Shown: one piece after another, positions 27,500 through 35,233 of the stretch
Layout of the letters: every line of letters starts with the position of its first letter
Position numbering within the stretch: the stretch's first letter is position 1
Assembly: GCA_020692235.1 (NCBI GenBank)
Contig: JAIMKU010000012.1
Location: 1 to 40,775, forward strand
Length of the DNA stretch: 40,775 nucleotides
Reading direction: 5' to 3'
DNA from: Hydrogenophilus sp.
GTDB taxonomy: Bacteria; Pseudomonadota; Gammaproteobacteria; Burkholderiales; Thiobacillaceae
The notes under the pieces: model-generated
The model's database searches: none
Told to the model about the DNA's origin: nothing
The model's input: only the letters and a program-made list of their open reading frames with translations
Program-made: the position numbers and the translations under genes

Positions 27500-28057
27500 C
27501 TAATTCAGCGCCAGATACTCCACCGCAACGATCTCCAGTTCCCGCAAACCGCCGGGCGACTGGAAGCGCACCATCTCGCCCACCTCGGCCTTGAGCAGTG
27601 CTCTGGCCAGGGGCGATATCCAAGAGATGCGGCCGCAACCGGGATCGGCCTCGTCTATACCAACCAGGCTGTAAACCGCCTCGCTACCCGTCTCGTCGGT
27701 CACCGTCACCGTGGCGCCAAAATAGACCACATCCGTTGCCTCGCGGTCACGCGGATCGACCACCACCGTATTTTCCAAACGTTTAGTCAGGAAGCGTATG
27801 CGACGATCAATCTCGCGCAGGCGTTTCTTGCCATAGATGTAGTCGCCATTCTCCGAGCGGTCGCCATTGCCGGCCGCCCATGAAACCACGGCCACGACTT
27901 CAGGGCGTTCCTTGCGCATCAAATGGGACAATTCAGCCTGCATCCGGGCATGGCCCCACGGCGTCATGTAGTTCTTGGTAGCGGCCGGAAGCGGGGAAAC
28001 CGCGTCGTCTTCATCATCGGTCTCGGCCGCTTCATTCGCGACAAATGCCTTGCTCAT
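27500..28057 (-). CDS. greB: Transcription elongation factor GreB
   Basis: GreB enters the RNA polymerase secondary channel and stimulates cleavage of backtracked RNA. The 185 residues have a roughly 28-residue acidic N-terminal extension (AAETDDEDDAV), then the coiled coil (YMTPWGHARMQAELSHLMRK, NGDRSENGDYIYGKKRLREI, RRIRFLTKRLEN) whose acidic tip carries the catalytic residues, and the C-terminal FKBP-like domain (VYFGATVTVTDETG, ISPLARALLKAEVG). Its stop TAG uses the right CTAAT direct repeat of the insertion element. The start overlaps the mlaA stop as ATGA. Confidence 0.93.
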   Translation of the reverse strand: MSKAFVANEAAETDDEDDAVSPLPAATKNYMTPWGHARMQAELSHLMRKERPEVVAVVSWAAGNGDRSENGDYIYGKKRLREIDRRIRFLTKRLENTVVVDPRDREATDVVYFGATVTVTDETGSEAVYSLVGIDEADPGCGRISWISPLARALLKAEVGEMVRFQSPGGLRELEIVAVEYLALN

Positions 28058-28755
28058 TCAGAAGCGGGCGGCGGGCCGTCATATACCAGCCCCGCGCGGC
28101 GGTCGAGATAGAAATCGCGGGTAAACTCATACTTGTCCAGCGCGGCCTCCTCCAAGGCCGCCTGGGCATCCATCAGGTCGGCGCGCTGGCCGATCAGTTG
28201 CAGGCCAAGGGCGTCGTTACGGCTGGCAATGTCCTTGATCTGGTAGACCGGGTCGGTGAAATTACTGTCCACCGCAAGGCCCAGGCCATCGCGGAAACTG
28301 CTAGGCCCGAAAATTGGCAGGACCAGATAAGGGCCATTGGCGAAACCCCAACGCCCCAGGGTTTGGCCGAAGTCCTCGTTGTGCTTCTGAAGGCGCATCT
28401 CGGTAGCGATATCGAACAGGCCCATAAAGCCGAAGCTGGAGTTGACTGCAACCCGCATGAGATCGGAAGAGGCGGCTTGAATCTTGAATTGCAGCAGATT
28501 GTTGGCAAATTCGGTTACTTCGTCCAGATTGGAAAAGACATTCCGAATCCCATTTTTAACCGGCCGCGGCAGGACGGCCTTGTAGCCCTTGGCAAGCGGC
28601 TTGACGACGGCCTTGTCCACGCCCTCGTTAAAGGAGAAAACCGCACGATTCATCGGCTCAAGCGGGTCACGCGAATCGCGTTCGGCGACGTTAGCGCAGC
28701 CGGCCGTCAAGGCGGCAAGTGCAATGGTCGCAAGCGTGTAAGTGCGGCTCTTCAT
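28054..28755 (-). CDS. mlaA: Outer-membrane phospholipid transport lipoprotein MlaA (VacJ)
   Basis: MlaA is the outer-membrane component of the Mla pathway, which removes misplaced phospholipids from the outer leaflet. From ATG 28755 the precursor is 233 aa with a lipoprotein signal MKSRTYTLATIALAALTAGC (Cys20). Family blocks follow: DPLEPMNRAVFSFNEGVDKA, PRPVKNGIRNVFSNLDE, SSFGFMGLFDIATEM, EDFGQTLGRWGFANGPYLVL, PIFGPSSFRDGLG. The frame is open to 28797, but the signal peptide sets the start. Unlike many genomes, no mlaFEDCB genes are adjacent; it is coupled to greB by an ATGA overlap. Confidence 0.93.
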   Translation of the reverse strand: MKSRTYTLATIALAALTAGCANVAERDSRDPLEPMNRAVFSFNEGVDKAVVKPLAKGYKAVLPRPVKNGIRNVFSNLDEVTEFANNLLQFKIQAASSDLMRVAVNSSFGFMGLFDIATEMRLQKHNEDFGQTLGRWGFANGPYLVLPIFGPSSFRDGLGLAVDSNFTDPVYQIKDIASRNDALGLQLIGQRADLMDAQAALEEAALDKYEFTRDFYLDRRAGLVYDGPPPASE

Positions 28756-28845
28756 GTCAGGTAACCTAGTGCGGCTTTGAATTTTTAGTTTTTTCATTTT
28801 ACTATTTCGACCCGCTCATCGTGAGGCAAAAACAGCAAAATGCGC

Positions 28846-28874
28846 TTTACATGTCGATGTCCTGTCGTTAGAAT
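28846..28874 (+). promoter_or_regulatory. Promoter of the tRNA-Ala/tRNA-Glu unit
   Basis: TTTACA (28846-28851), a 17-bp spacer and TAGAAT (28869-28874), followed by a GC-rich discriminator (TCGCGCC) typical of stable-RNA promoters under stringent control. It ends 13 nt before tRNA-Ala. Confidence 0.7.
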
Positions 28875-28887
28875 TCGCGCCTCTTTT

Positions 28888-28963
<76 letters not shown>

Positions 28964-28978
28964 AAAAGATTTAATTAA

Positions 28979-29000
28979 GCAACCCGCACAAGTGGGTTGC
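28979..29000 (+). other. Hairpin in the spacer between tRNA-Ala and tRNA-Glu
   Basis: GCAACCC (28979-28985) and GGGTTGC (28994-29000) form a 7-bp stem with an 8-nt loop. No T-tract follows, so it is probably not a terminator; it may guide processing of the dimeric tRNA transcript. Confidence 0.55.
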
Positions 29001-29010
29001 ACTAGGTCAA

Positions 29011-29086
29011 GTCCCTATCGTCTAGAGGCCTAGGACATCGCCTTTTCACGGCGGTAACCGGGGTTCGAACCCCCGTGGGGACGCCA
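29011..29086 (+). tRNA. tRNA-Glu (anticodon TTC)
   Basis: A 76-nt cloverleaf with encoded CCA. Acceptor GTCCCTA pairs with CGGGGAC-like 3' strand, anticodon loop TTTTCAC gives TTC, T-arm GGGG-TTCGAAC-CCCC, and the D-loop has the AGAGGCCTAGGAC pattern usual for tRNA-Glu. Second gene of the tRNA-Ala transcript, followed by a clear terminator. Confidence 0.96.
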
Positions 29087-29105
29087 ATATAATCATTGGC
29101 AAATC

Positions 29106-29138
29106 AAGGGCTTGCAGAGATGCAAGCCCTTTTATTTT
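29106..29138 (+). terminator. Rho-independent terminator after tRNA-Glu
   Basis: AAGGGCTTGCA (29106-29116), loop GAGA, then TGCAAGCCCTT (29121-29131) make an 11-bp perfect stem, followed directly by the T-rich tail TTATTTT. Confidence 0.9.
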
Positions 29139-29272
29139 GTGCCACGAATTGACAAGTGCTTAAAGTCAGGCTGATACTTCATAATAAGACTTATGAATCC
29201 TGTTCTCTCTTGGTGATGTTAACCGCCTGGCGGCAAAACATCGGCCTAATACCGCTAACCATTTGATTTTAT

Positions 29273-29349
29273 TGGTGCGCCCGACACGATTCGAACGTGC
29301 GACCCCTGCCTTCGGAGGGCAGTACTCTATCCAGCTGAGCTACAGGCGC
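29273..29349 (-). tRNA. tRNA-Arg (anticodon CCG)
   Basis: On the minus strand, a 77-nt cloverleaf with encoded CCA. Acceptor GCGCCTG pairs with the 3' CGGGCGC, anticodon stem CTGCC/GGCAG with loop CTCCGAA giving CCG, and T-arm GCACG-TTCGAAT-CGTGT. It is convergent with the tRNA-Glu unit and divergent from the cytochrome c gene. The 186 nt between tRNA-Glu and this gene hold the terminator and otherwise nothing I can name. Confidence 0.96.
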
Positions 29350-29514
29350 GTGGGTTGGGGGATACCCTGTGATCTTCCGGCGTGAGTGCCATTTACTGTC
29401 GTACATGAGACGTCATGCTGGAGTGGCGCAGAATACCATATGCGCCTTCCTGTTGGCAGCGGTTTACTTCTATAACTGCCCTGTTTTGCAATCCCGCTGC
29501 AAGGACACGAAAGA

Positions 29515-30359
29515 ATGGCCGAACACCATGAAATGACCAAAACGACCCCGATGGAGTTCTTATCCGCTTTACTGGGCGGGTTGTTCGCTCCGTTACTGGC
29601 GATCGCGCTGATCGTCGGTCTGGTGGTCAACATCCAAGCCAAGCACGTCAACCTGGACCCGGCTGCCGTGACCGATCAGGCGAACCGCGAACGTATCCAG
29701 CCCGTGGGCCAATCGCTGGCCATCGACCCAAATGTTCCTCATGTGGATATGACCGACGAACAGGTCTACAACAACGTCTGTACCAACTGCCACGGTTCCG
29801 GTGCCTTGGGTTCGCCCAAGTTCAAGGATGTCGCTGCCTGGGGCAAGCGTCTTGTCCAGGGCTATGACACGCTGCTTCAGCACGCACTTAATGGCATCCG
29901 CAAGATGCCCGCGCGCGGTGGCGAGCCCGACCTGACCGAGCTGGAAGTCGCTCGTGCCATGGTCTACATGACCAATGCAGCCGGCGCTAAATTCGAGGCG
30001 GTGTTGAGCAGGGAAGTCGAGCCACGGCCGCGCAACTGGCGCGAGGCCAGAAGGTTTATGTCGATAACTGCGCGTCCTGCCATGACACCGGCCTTACTGG
30101 CGCCCAAAAGCTGACTGATACCAAGGCTTGGGGTGCACTCATTAAACAGGGCAAGAAATATCTCTATCCCGCTGCCATCAATGGCACCTTTGGCGGCCCC
30201 GCCAAGGGTGGCAACGAAAAATTGAGTGACGAGGACACCAAGGCCGCCGTCGATTATATGGTGAACACGGTCAATGCGGCCCTTGCCGCCAAGGCGCAGC
30301 CCGCGACCGTGAAGCCCTCGGAGCCGGTTGCCATGAGCGCGCCAGCAAGCAAAAAGTAG
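29515..30359 (+). pseudogene. Tandem-haem cytochrome c (cytochrome c5 type), frameshifted in the linker
   Basis: A membrane-anchored c-type cytochrome with two cytochrome c5-like domains. The ATG at 29515 has AAGGA upstream. A membrane anchor lies at about residues 20-40 (FLSALLGGLFAPLLAIALIV), the first haem site is VCTNCHG near residue 88-92, and its domain ends at YMTNAAGAKFEA. The second domain, with haem site NCASCHD, a YLYPAAINGTFG loop and an Ala/Pro-rich tail ending APASKK, is in another frame (stop TAG 30357-30359). The switch lies around 30003-30030, in the Ala-rich linker between domains. Unlike four other damaged genes here, both domains are complete, so a single-base error is enough to explain it. 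Such proteins carry electrons in the periplasm toward terminal oxidases. Confidence 0.8.
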
Positions 30360-30376
30360 GTCGATCTTCGAGCCGC

Positions 30377-30405
30377 AAAAAAGGCGCTTCGGTTGCGCCT
30401 TTTTT
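30377..30405. terminator. Bidirectional terminator between cytochrome c and rep
   Basis: AAAAAAGGCGC (30377-30387) and GCGCCTTTTTT (30395-30405) form an 11-bp stem with a 7-nt loop that has T-runs on the plus strand and, by symmetry, on the minus strand. It serves both convergent genes; the rep stop is only 5 nt beyond it. Confidence 0.9.
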
Positions 30406-30409
30406 GTTT

Positions 30410-32395
30410 TCAGCCGCCCAGCATGGCCTTGAGGTTGGCCAGTCTTTGCTTACCGATCACGCGGGCCGCATCGGGATCAATCGCTTCGTCGCCGCGTTTG
30501 ACGTTACCGTCGTCCAACTCGGCCAGGAAACGGGATGGTGTGCACGGTAGCCAGACCTGCCCCCGCTTACGGCGTTTGCACCAGGTCAGGGTCAAACTGC
30601 GCTGGGCGCGGGTTATGCCGACATACATCAGGCGCCGCTCTTCTTCCAGCCGGTCGCCATCCAGACATTCTCGATGCGGCAGGGTTTCTTCCTCAACGCC
30701 GACCAGAAAGACATGCGGGAACTCCAGCCCCTTGGCGGCGTGCAGTGTTGACAGACGGACCGCGTTGAGCTCGGCATCTTCCCGGCCTTCCAGCAGGTTC
30801 ATCAGGGCCACGGTCTGGCTCAGTTCGATCAGGGTTTTAGCCTCGTCGGCGCCCTTCTTGGTCAGCCAGTCGACGAATTTGCCGACGTTCTCCCACTTGG
30901 CGTGGGCGATGCGATCATCTTCCACATCATAAAGCCAGGTCTCGTAGCGGGTGGCCGCCAGCAGGTCTTGCAGCAGCGTGCCGGCAGGTTCCCGTTCGGC
31001 CCGGAAGGCCAACCGGTTGATGAACTCGCCGAATTCCAGCAGCGGCTGTAGTTGTTTGACGGTCAGTGTCGCCTGGGCGCCAGCCTCGAACAGCGCGGCG
31101 AACAGGCTGATATGCCGGTCGGCGGAATAGTGGCTGAGCCGTTCCAGGGTGGCCGGGCCGATCCCCCGGCGCGGCGTGGTCACGGCCCGGATGAAGGCGG
31201 GGTCGTCGTCCGGGTTGGCGATCAGACGTAGGTAGGCGGTGATGTCTTTGATCTCCGCGCGGTCGAAGAACGACTGGCCGCCGGACAGCACATAAGGAAT
31301 CCTGGCCGATCGGAAGGCCTCTTCCAACACCCGCGCCTGATGGTTGCCGCGATAGAGTACGGCATAGTCGGAAAAACGGTTGCGGGTCTGGAAGCGATGA
31401 CCGTCGATTCGCGTGGCCACGGTCTCGGCCTCGTGGCGGTTGTCCTTGCAGTCCACTATCTGGATCGGCTCGCCGATGCCCAGCTCGCTCCACAGGTTCT
31501 TGTCGGAAAGCCGGTTGTTGTGGCGGATGACTCGATTGGCGGCTTCGAGGATGCGCTGGCTGGAACGGTAGTTCTGGGTCAGCGGAATCTGTTTGAGCTG
31601 ATGATAGTCCTCGGCCAGGCGGCGCAGGTTTTCCACGTCGGCCCCGCGCCAGCCGTAGATGGCCTGATCGTCGTCGCCCACGGCGGTGAAACGGCCGATC
31701 GGGCCGGCCAGCAGCTTCATCAATGCGTACTGGGCGCCGTTGGTGTCCTGGTATTCGTCCACCAGCAGATAACGTAGCCGTCCCTGCCAGCGGGAAAGCG
31801 CATCGGCCTCGCGCTGGAACAACGCGACCGGCAGCCGGATCAGGTCATCAAAATCCATCGCCTGATAGGCCTTGAGCGTTGTCTGATAGCTGAGATAGGC
31901 GCGGGCCAACTGGACTTCCGCCTCATCACCGGCCTGTCGCATAGCCTCATCCGGGTCCAGTAGTGCATTCTTCCAGTTTGAGATCGCCGCCGCCGCCCGC
32001 CGCAGGCTCGACTTGTCCGGCGACATGACGATGTCGGACAGGATGGCCTGGGCGTCGGCCGCGTCCAGTACCGAGAATCGCGGTTTGTAGCCGAGGTGAC
32101 GGGCCTCCTGGCGCAGGATCGCCAAACCCAGGGAATGGAAGGTCGAAATGGTCATGCCCTTGGCCTGGCCTCCGGCCAAGAGTTCGCCTACCCGTTCCCG
32201 CATCTCCCGCGCCGCCTTGTTGGTAAAGGTGATAGCGGCTACATGGCGCGGGTCGTAGCCGCATACCTTGACCAGATAAGCGATCTTGCGGGCGATCACC
32301 CGGGTCTTGCCAGAGCCGGCGCCGGCCAGCACCAGGAGCGGTCCGTCCAGGTATTTCACTGCTTCGCGTTGAGGGGAATTGAGATCGGACAGCAT
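30410..32395 (-). CDS. rep: ATP-dependent DNA helicase Rep
   Basis: A superfamily 1A 3'-5' helicase that helps replication forks pass protein blocks. The 661 residues follow E. coli Rep (673) motif by motif: I LVLAGAGSGKTRVI, Ia AAITFTNKAAREMRERV, II YLLVDEYQDTN, III FTAVGDDDQAIYGWRGA, IV QNYRSSQRILEAAN, V VRLSTLHAAKGLEFPHVFLV, VI EEERRLMYVGITRAQ, and the C-terminal LANLKAMLGG close to Rep's LANLKAMMA. It is a Rep rather than UvrD or PcrA by the YLLVDEYQDTN and SGGQSFFDRAEIKD wording and by length. Its start faces apaH, with only some 50 nt for both promoters. Confidence 0.93.
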   Translation of the reverse strand: MLSDLNSPQREAVKYLDGPLLVLAGAGSGKTRVIARKIAYLVKVCGYDPRHVAAITFTNKAAREMRERVGELLAGGQAKGMTISTFHSLGLAILRQEARHLGYKPRFSVLDAADAQAILSDIVMSPDKSSLRRAAAAISNWKNALLDPDEAMRQAGDEAEVQLARAYLSYQTTLKAYQAMDFDDLIRLPVALFQREADALSRWQGRLRYLLVDEYQDTNGAQYALMKLLAGPIGRFTAVGDDDQAIYGWRGADVENLRRLAEDYHQLKQIPLTQNYRSSQRILEAANRVIRHNNRLSDKNLWSELGIGEPIQIVDCKDNRHEAETVATRIDGHRFQTRNRFSDYAVLYRGNHQARVLEEAFRSARIPYVLSGGQSFFDRAEIKDITAYLRLIANPDDDPAFIRAVTTPRRGIGPATLERLSHYSADRHISLFAALFEAGAQATLTVKQLQPLLEFGEFINRLAFRAEREPAGTLLQDLLAATRYETWLYDVEDDRIAHAKWENVGKFVDWLTKKGADEAKTLIELSQTVALMNLLEGREDAELNAVRLSTLHAAKGLEFPHVFLVGVEEETLPHRECLDGDRLEEERRLMYVGITRAQRSLTLTWCKRRKRGQVWLPCTPSRFLAELDDGNVKRGDEAIDPDAARVIGKQRLANLKAMLGG

Positions 32396-32453
32396 GGGGC
32401 GTGGCCCGGTAAAATCGAACCTGATTTTACCATTATTGAGGGTAACGGTGACC

Positions 32454-33281
32454 GTGGCTACCTATGTGATCGGCGATATCCAGGGCTGCTTCGAGGCCTT
32501 TCAGGAGCTATTGGTGGCCATTGCCTTCAACCCGGCCCGCGACCGGCTCTGGCTGGCCGGCGATCTGGTCAACCGGGGCGAGAACTCGATCGGCATGTTG
32601 CGCTGGTGCATGGCCCACGACGACCGGATCGTCGCCATTCTGGGCAACCACGACCTGCACCTGCTGGCGGTCGCGGAAGGCTTTGTGCCGCTCCACCGCA
32701 ATGACACCCTGGACGAGATACTCGACGCCCCGGACCGCACTGAGGTACTGAATTGGCTGCGGCATCGGCCCATGCTGCATCGGGAGGGCAAGTGGCTGAT
32801 GGTCCACGCCGGCCTGTTGCCCGACTGGACATCCGATCTGGCCCTGGCCCTGGCTCGCGAGCTGGAAGCGGCGCTGCGCGGCCCGGACTGGCGCCGGTTT
32901 CTGGCCGACATGTATGGCAACGAGCCACGCCGCTGGGATGCCGCGCTGGCAGGCCAGGACCGGCTGCGCCTGATCGCCAATGCCATGACCCGGCTGCGCT
33001 TCCTGCATGAAGACGGCAACATGGACTTTCTGCACAAGGGTGCGCTTGAAGATGCCCCCCGGGAACTGATTCCGTGGTTCGATTTCCCCGGTCGGCAAAA
33101 CCTCAACGTGCAGGTGTTCTTCGGCCATTGGTCGACCCTGGGCCTGATGCGCCGCGCCGATGTGGTGAGCCTGGATACCGGTTGCCTGTGGGGCGGCCAG
33201 CTTAGTGCCTTCAGGCTGGAAGATGGTCGGCTATTTCAGGTTGGCTGCCATGCCCGTCGGCAACCAAAAGGCCACGGATAG
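32454..33281 (+). CDS. apaH: Diadenosine tetraphosphatase, symmetrical (ApaH)
   Basis: Hydrolyses Ap4A to two ADP. About 275 aa with metallophosphatase motifs TYVIGDIQGC, LAGDLVNRGENS, ILGNHDLHLLAVA, LMVHAGLLPDW and VFFGHWSTLG, then LDTGCLWGG. The first motif has Gln where many phosphatases have His (GDxHG); this replacement is common in non-enteric ApaH. Start choice: GTG 32454 aligns with E. coli MATY, while GTG 32448, two codons earlier, is better spaced from GAGGG at 32438-32442. The 3' end overlaps the convergent acyltransferase by 71 bp. Confidence 0.94.
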   Translation: MATYVIGDIQGCFEAFQELLVAIAFNPARDRLWLAGDLVNRGENSIGMLRWCMAHDDRIVAILGNHDLHLLAVAEGFVPLHRNDTLDEILDAPDRTEVLNWLRHRPMLHREGKWLMVHAGLLPDWTSDLALALARELEAALRGPDWRRFLADMYGNEPRRWDAALAGQDRLRLIANAMTRLRFLHEDGNMDFLHKGALEDAPRELIPWFDFPGRQNLNVQVFFGHWSTLGLMRRADVVSLDTGCLWGGQLSAFRLEDGRLFQVGCHARRQPKGHG

Positions 33282-34005
33282 CCTGTTCGGCCCGGGCCGC
33301 TAGCTCGCGGCGGTGCAGGCCCTGGCTGGAAATCGGCGTCAGGAACTCGATCTCGGCGAAAACCGCCGGCTGCCGCACGATGCGACGCAGGGAATCGAGC
33401 AGGCTGCTATCGTCATGCCAGGCGGCCTCTTGGCAATACCGGCCATCGCCGGCCCGATAGCGAATCAGTGCTGGCCACACCGGCGTCTGAGCGGTCACGG
33501 CAGGCTGGAACAGGTTGGAGTAGAACGGCAGCAATTCCGAGCCATCGGTCGTCGTGCCTTCGGGAAACAGGGCCAGGCACTCGCCGGCGCGCAGATGATC
33601 GGCCATGGCGCCGTTCACCCGCTTGGCGTCGGTCTTGCGGGCGCGCTCCAGGAACAGGGTGCCGCCCGCCTTGTCGGCCAGCCAGCCGATAACCGGCCAG
33701 CCGCGCACCTCCGACTTGGCCACGAAGCGGGCCGGCAGCAAGCTGTGAATGAGATGAATGTCCAGCCAGGACACATGGTTGGCCACAATTAGCGCCCCAC
33801 CGATACGCGCTGCCGGCGCCTGCCCCTTGACCGTCACGTGTACGCCGACTATGCGCAGCAGCCTGGCCGCCCAGCGCACCAGACGCCTTTCCCGTTCGAC
33901 CGTAGCCAGAAACGGAAACAGGACCAGAACGGTGAGCGCACCAACCAGGACATGGCCCTGCAGGGACAATAAACGGCGGCCGGAACGCAACCGCGTCACC
34001 AACAT
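33211..34005 (-). CDS. Lysophospholipid (1-acylglycerol-3-phosphate) acyltransferase family protein
   Basis: A PlsC-family membrane-associated acyltransferase, about 264 aa from the ATG at 34005 (MLVTRLRSGRRLLSLQG). One N-terminal hydrophobic segment (HVLVGALTVLVLFPFLA) anchors it to the inner membrane. Catalytic motif I NHVSWLD (HX4D), then FVAKSEVRGWPVIGWLADKA, GGTLFLERARK and motif III LFPEGTTTDGSELLPF are all present. It probably acylates lysophosphatidic acid or a related lipid such as an ornithine lipid; substrate not determinable. It starts 7 nt after the PfkB-kinase stop, and its last 71 bp overlap the end of apaH on the other strand. Confidence 0.88.
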   Translation of the reverse strand: MLVTRLRSGRRLLSLQGHVLVGALTVLVLFPFLATVERERRLVRWAARLLRIVGVHVTVKGQAPAARIGGALIVANHVSWLDIHLIHSLLPARFVAKSEVRGWPVIGWLADKAGGTLFLERARKTDAKRVNGAMADHLRAGECLALFPEGTTTDGSELLPFYSNLFQPAVTAQTPVWPALIRYRAGDGRYCQEAAWHDDSSLLDSLRRIVRQPAVFAEIEFLTPISSQGLHRRELAARAEQAIRGLLVADGHGSQPEIADHLPA

Positions 34006-34012
34006 GTCCGTC

Positions 34013-34945
34013 TCAGAGCGCATACCCATATTCGGCCTTGAACCGCTCGGCCACCTCGTCGAAGTCGAAGCGGTGATTCTGGCCACCGCGACGGGCGATC
34101 TTGATGGCGCCGATCAGCCCGGCCAGGCGGGCTGCGGTTGGCCAGTCATAGCCTTTCAACATGCCGTACATCAAGCCGGCCCGATAGGCATCGCCGCAAC
34201 CGGTCGGGTCCATGACCGCCTGAGCCCTGGCCGGCGCGATCTCGTGAATCTGGCCATCGGCATAGATACGCGAACCCTTGGCGCCCAGGGTGACGATCAA
34301 TGCCCGCACCTCCGGCGCGATCTGCTCCAGCGACCGACCGGTGCGCTCTTGCAGCAACTGCGCCTCATAGTCGTTTACCGCCACATAATCGGCCAGGCCG
34401 ATGAAGTCCAGCAATTCGACGCCGCTGAACATGGGCAGTCCCTGGCCCGGATCGAAGATGAACGGGATAGCCGCCTCGTGGAACTGCCGGGCATGGTCCA
34501 ACATGCCCTGGCGGCCATCCGGCGCAACGATGCCGAGCTTGATGTCTAACGCCTGAGCAACCTGGTTTTCGTGGGAAAAACTCATCGCTCCAGGATGGAA
34601 GGCGGTGATCTGATTGTCGTCCAGATCGGTGGTGATAAACGCCTGGGCGGTATAGCTGCCGGCCACCTGGCGGATATGGCCAGTCTCGATAGCCAGTCCA
34701 TCCAGGCGTTCCATATAGGCGCCAAAATCGTCGCCCGCCGTGGCCATAATCACCGGCTCGCCGCCCAACAGCTTAAGGTTATAAGCAATATTTCCGGCGC
34801 AACCGCCAAACTCCCGCCGCATGTCCGGTACCAGAAAGGCCACGTTCAAGACGTGAATCTTCTCCGGCAGGATGTGATTCTTGAACTGGTCGTGGAACAC
34901 CATGATGGTGTCGTAGGCCATGGAACCGCAGATCAGTGTGCGCAT
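34013..34945 (-). CDS. PfkB-family carbohydrate kinase (adenosine/ribokinase-like)
   Basis: A 310-aa cytoplasmic sugar or nucleoside kinase of the ribokinase (PfkB) family, from ATG 34945 (MRTLICGSMAYDTIMVFHD). It carries the substrate loop EFGGCAGNIAYNLKLLGGEP near 45-65, VNDYEAQLLQERTG, and the second PfkB signature with the catalytic base in MDPTGCGDAYRAGLMYG. Similar proteins in betaproteobacteria are annotated as adenosine kinase or carbohydrate kinase; the substrate cannot be assigned from sequence. The frame remains open to 35014, but the homologous start is 34945. It leads a two-gene unit with the acyltransferase. Confidence 0.88.
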   Translation of the reverse strand: MRTLICGSMAYDTIMVFHDQFKNHILPEKIHVLNVAFLVPDMRREFGGCAGNIAYNLKLLGGEPVIMATAGDDFGAYMERLDGLAIETGHIRQVAGSYTAQAFITTDLDDNQITAFHPGAMSFSHENQVAQALDIKLGIVAPDGRQGMLDHARQFHEAAIPFIFDPGQGLPMFSGVELLDFIGLADYVAVNDYEAQLLQERTGRSLEQIAPEVRALIVTLGAKGSRIYADGQIHEIAPARAQAVMDPTGCGDAYRAGLMYGMLKGYDWPTAARLAGLIGAIKIARRGGQNHRFDFDEVAERFKAEYGYAL

Positions 34946-35029
34946 ATCGTGATAACCGGGACTAGTTGGAAACGCAGCAATTTTCCCTGTTTCAGCCCGG
35001 ATTGTCGTGGCCAAATACGCCCCATAAGC

Positions 35030-35058
35030 TTGACTGCGGATACGATTCAGGCTTTAAT
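35030..35058 (+). promoter_or_regulatory. Promoter of tRNA-Phe
   Basis: TTGACT (35030-35035), a 17-bp spacer and TTTAAT (35053-35058), followed by a GC-rich discriminator (TCGCGCC), the same discriminator as at the tRNA-Ala promoter. Located 40 nt before the mature tRNA. Confidence 0.7.
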
Positions 35059-35098
35059 TCGCGCCTTCTCGGCCGGGCAACCCGGCCTGAAGAAAGAT

Positions 35099-35174
35099 GG
35101 CCAGTTAGCTCAGTTGGTAGAGCAGCGGATTGAAAATCCGCGTGTCCTTGGTTCGATTCCGAGACTGGCCACCA
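35099..35174 (+). tRNA. tRNA-Phe (anticodon GAA)
   Basis: A 76-nt cloverleaf with encoded CCA. Acceptor GGCCAGT pairs with ACTGGCC, D-arm GCTC...GAGC, anticodon stem GCGGA/TCCGC with loop TTGAAAA giving GAA, and T-arm CTTGG-TTCGATT-CCGAG. It has its own promoter and terminator. Confidence 0.97.
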
Positions 35175-35194
35175 CCATTCAATTCCTGCACTTA

Positions 35195-35219
35195 GGTCAC
35201 CCATCGCGGTGGCCTTTTT
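35195..35219 (+). terminator. Rho-independent terminator after tRNA-Phe
   Basis: GGTCACC (35195-35201), 6-nt loop, GGTGGCC (35208-35214), with one T-G pair, followed by TTTTT. Confidence 0.82.
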
Positions 35220-35233
35220 GCTTTCTTGGGTAG

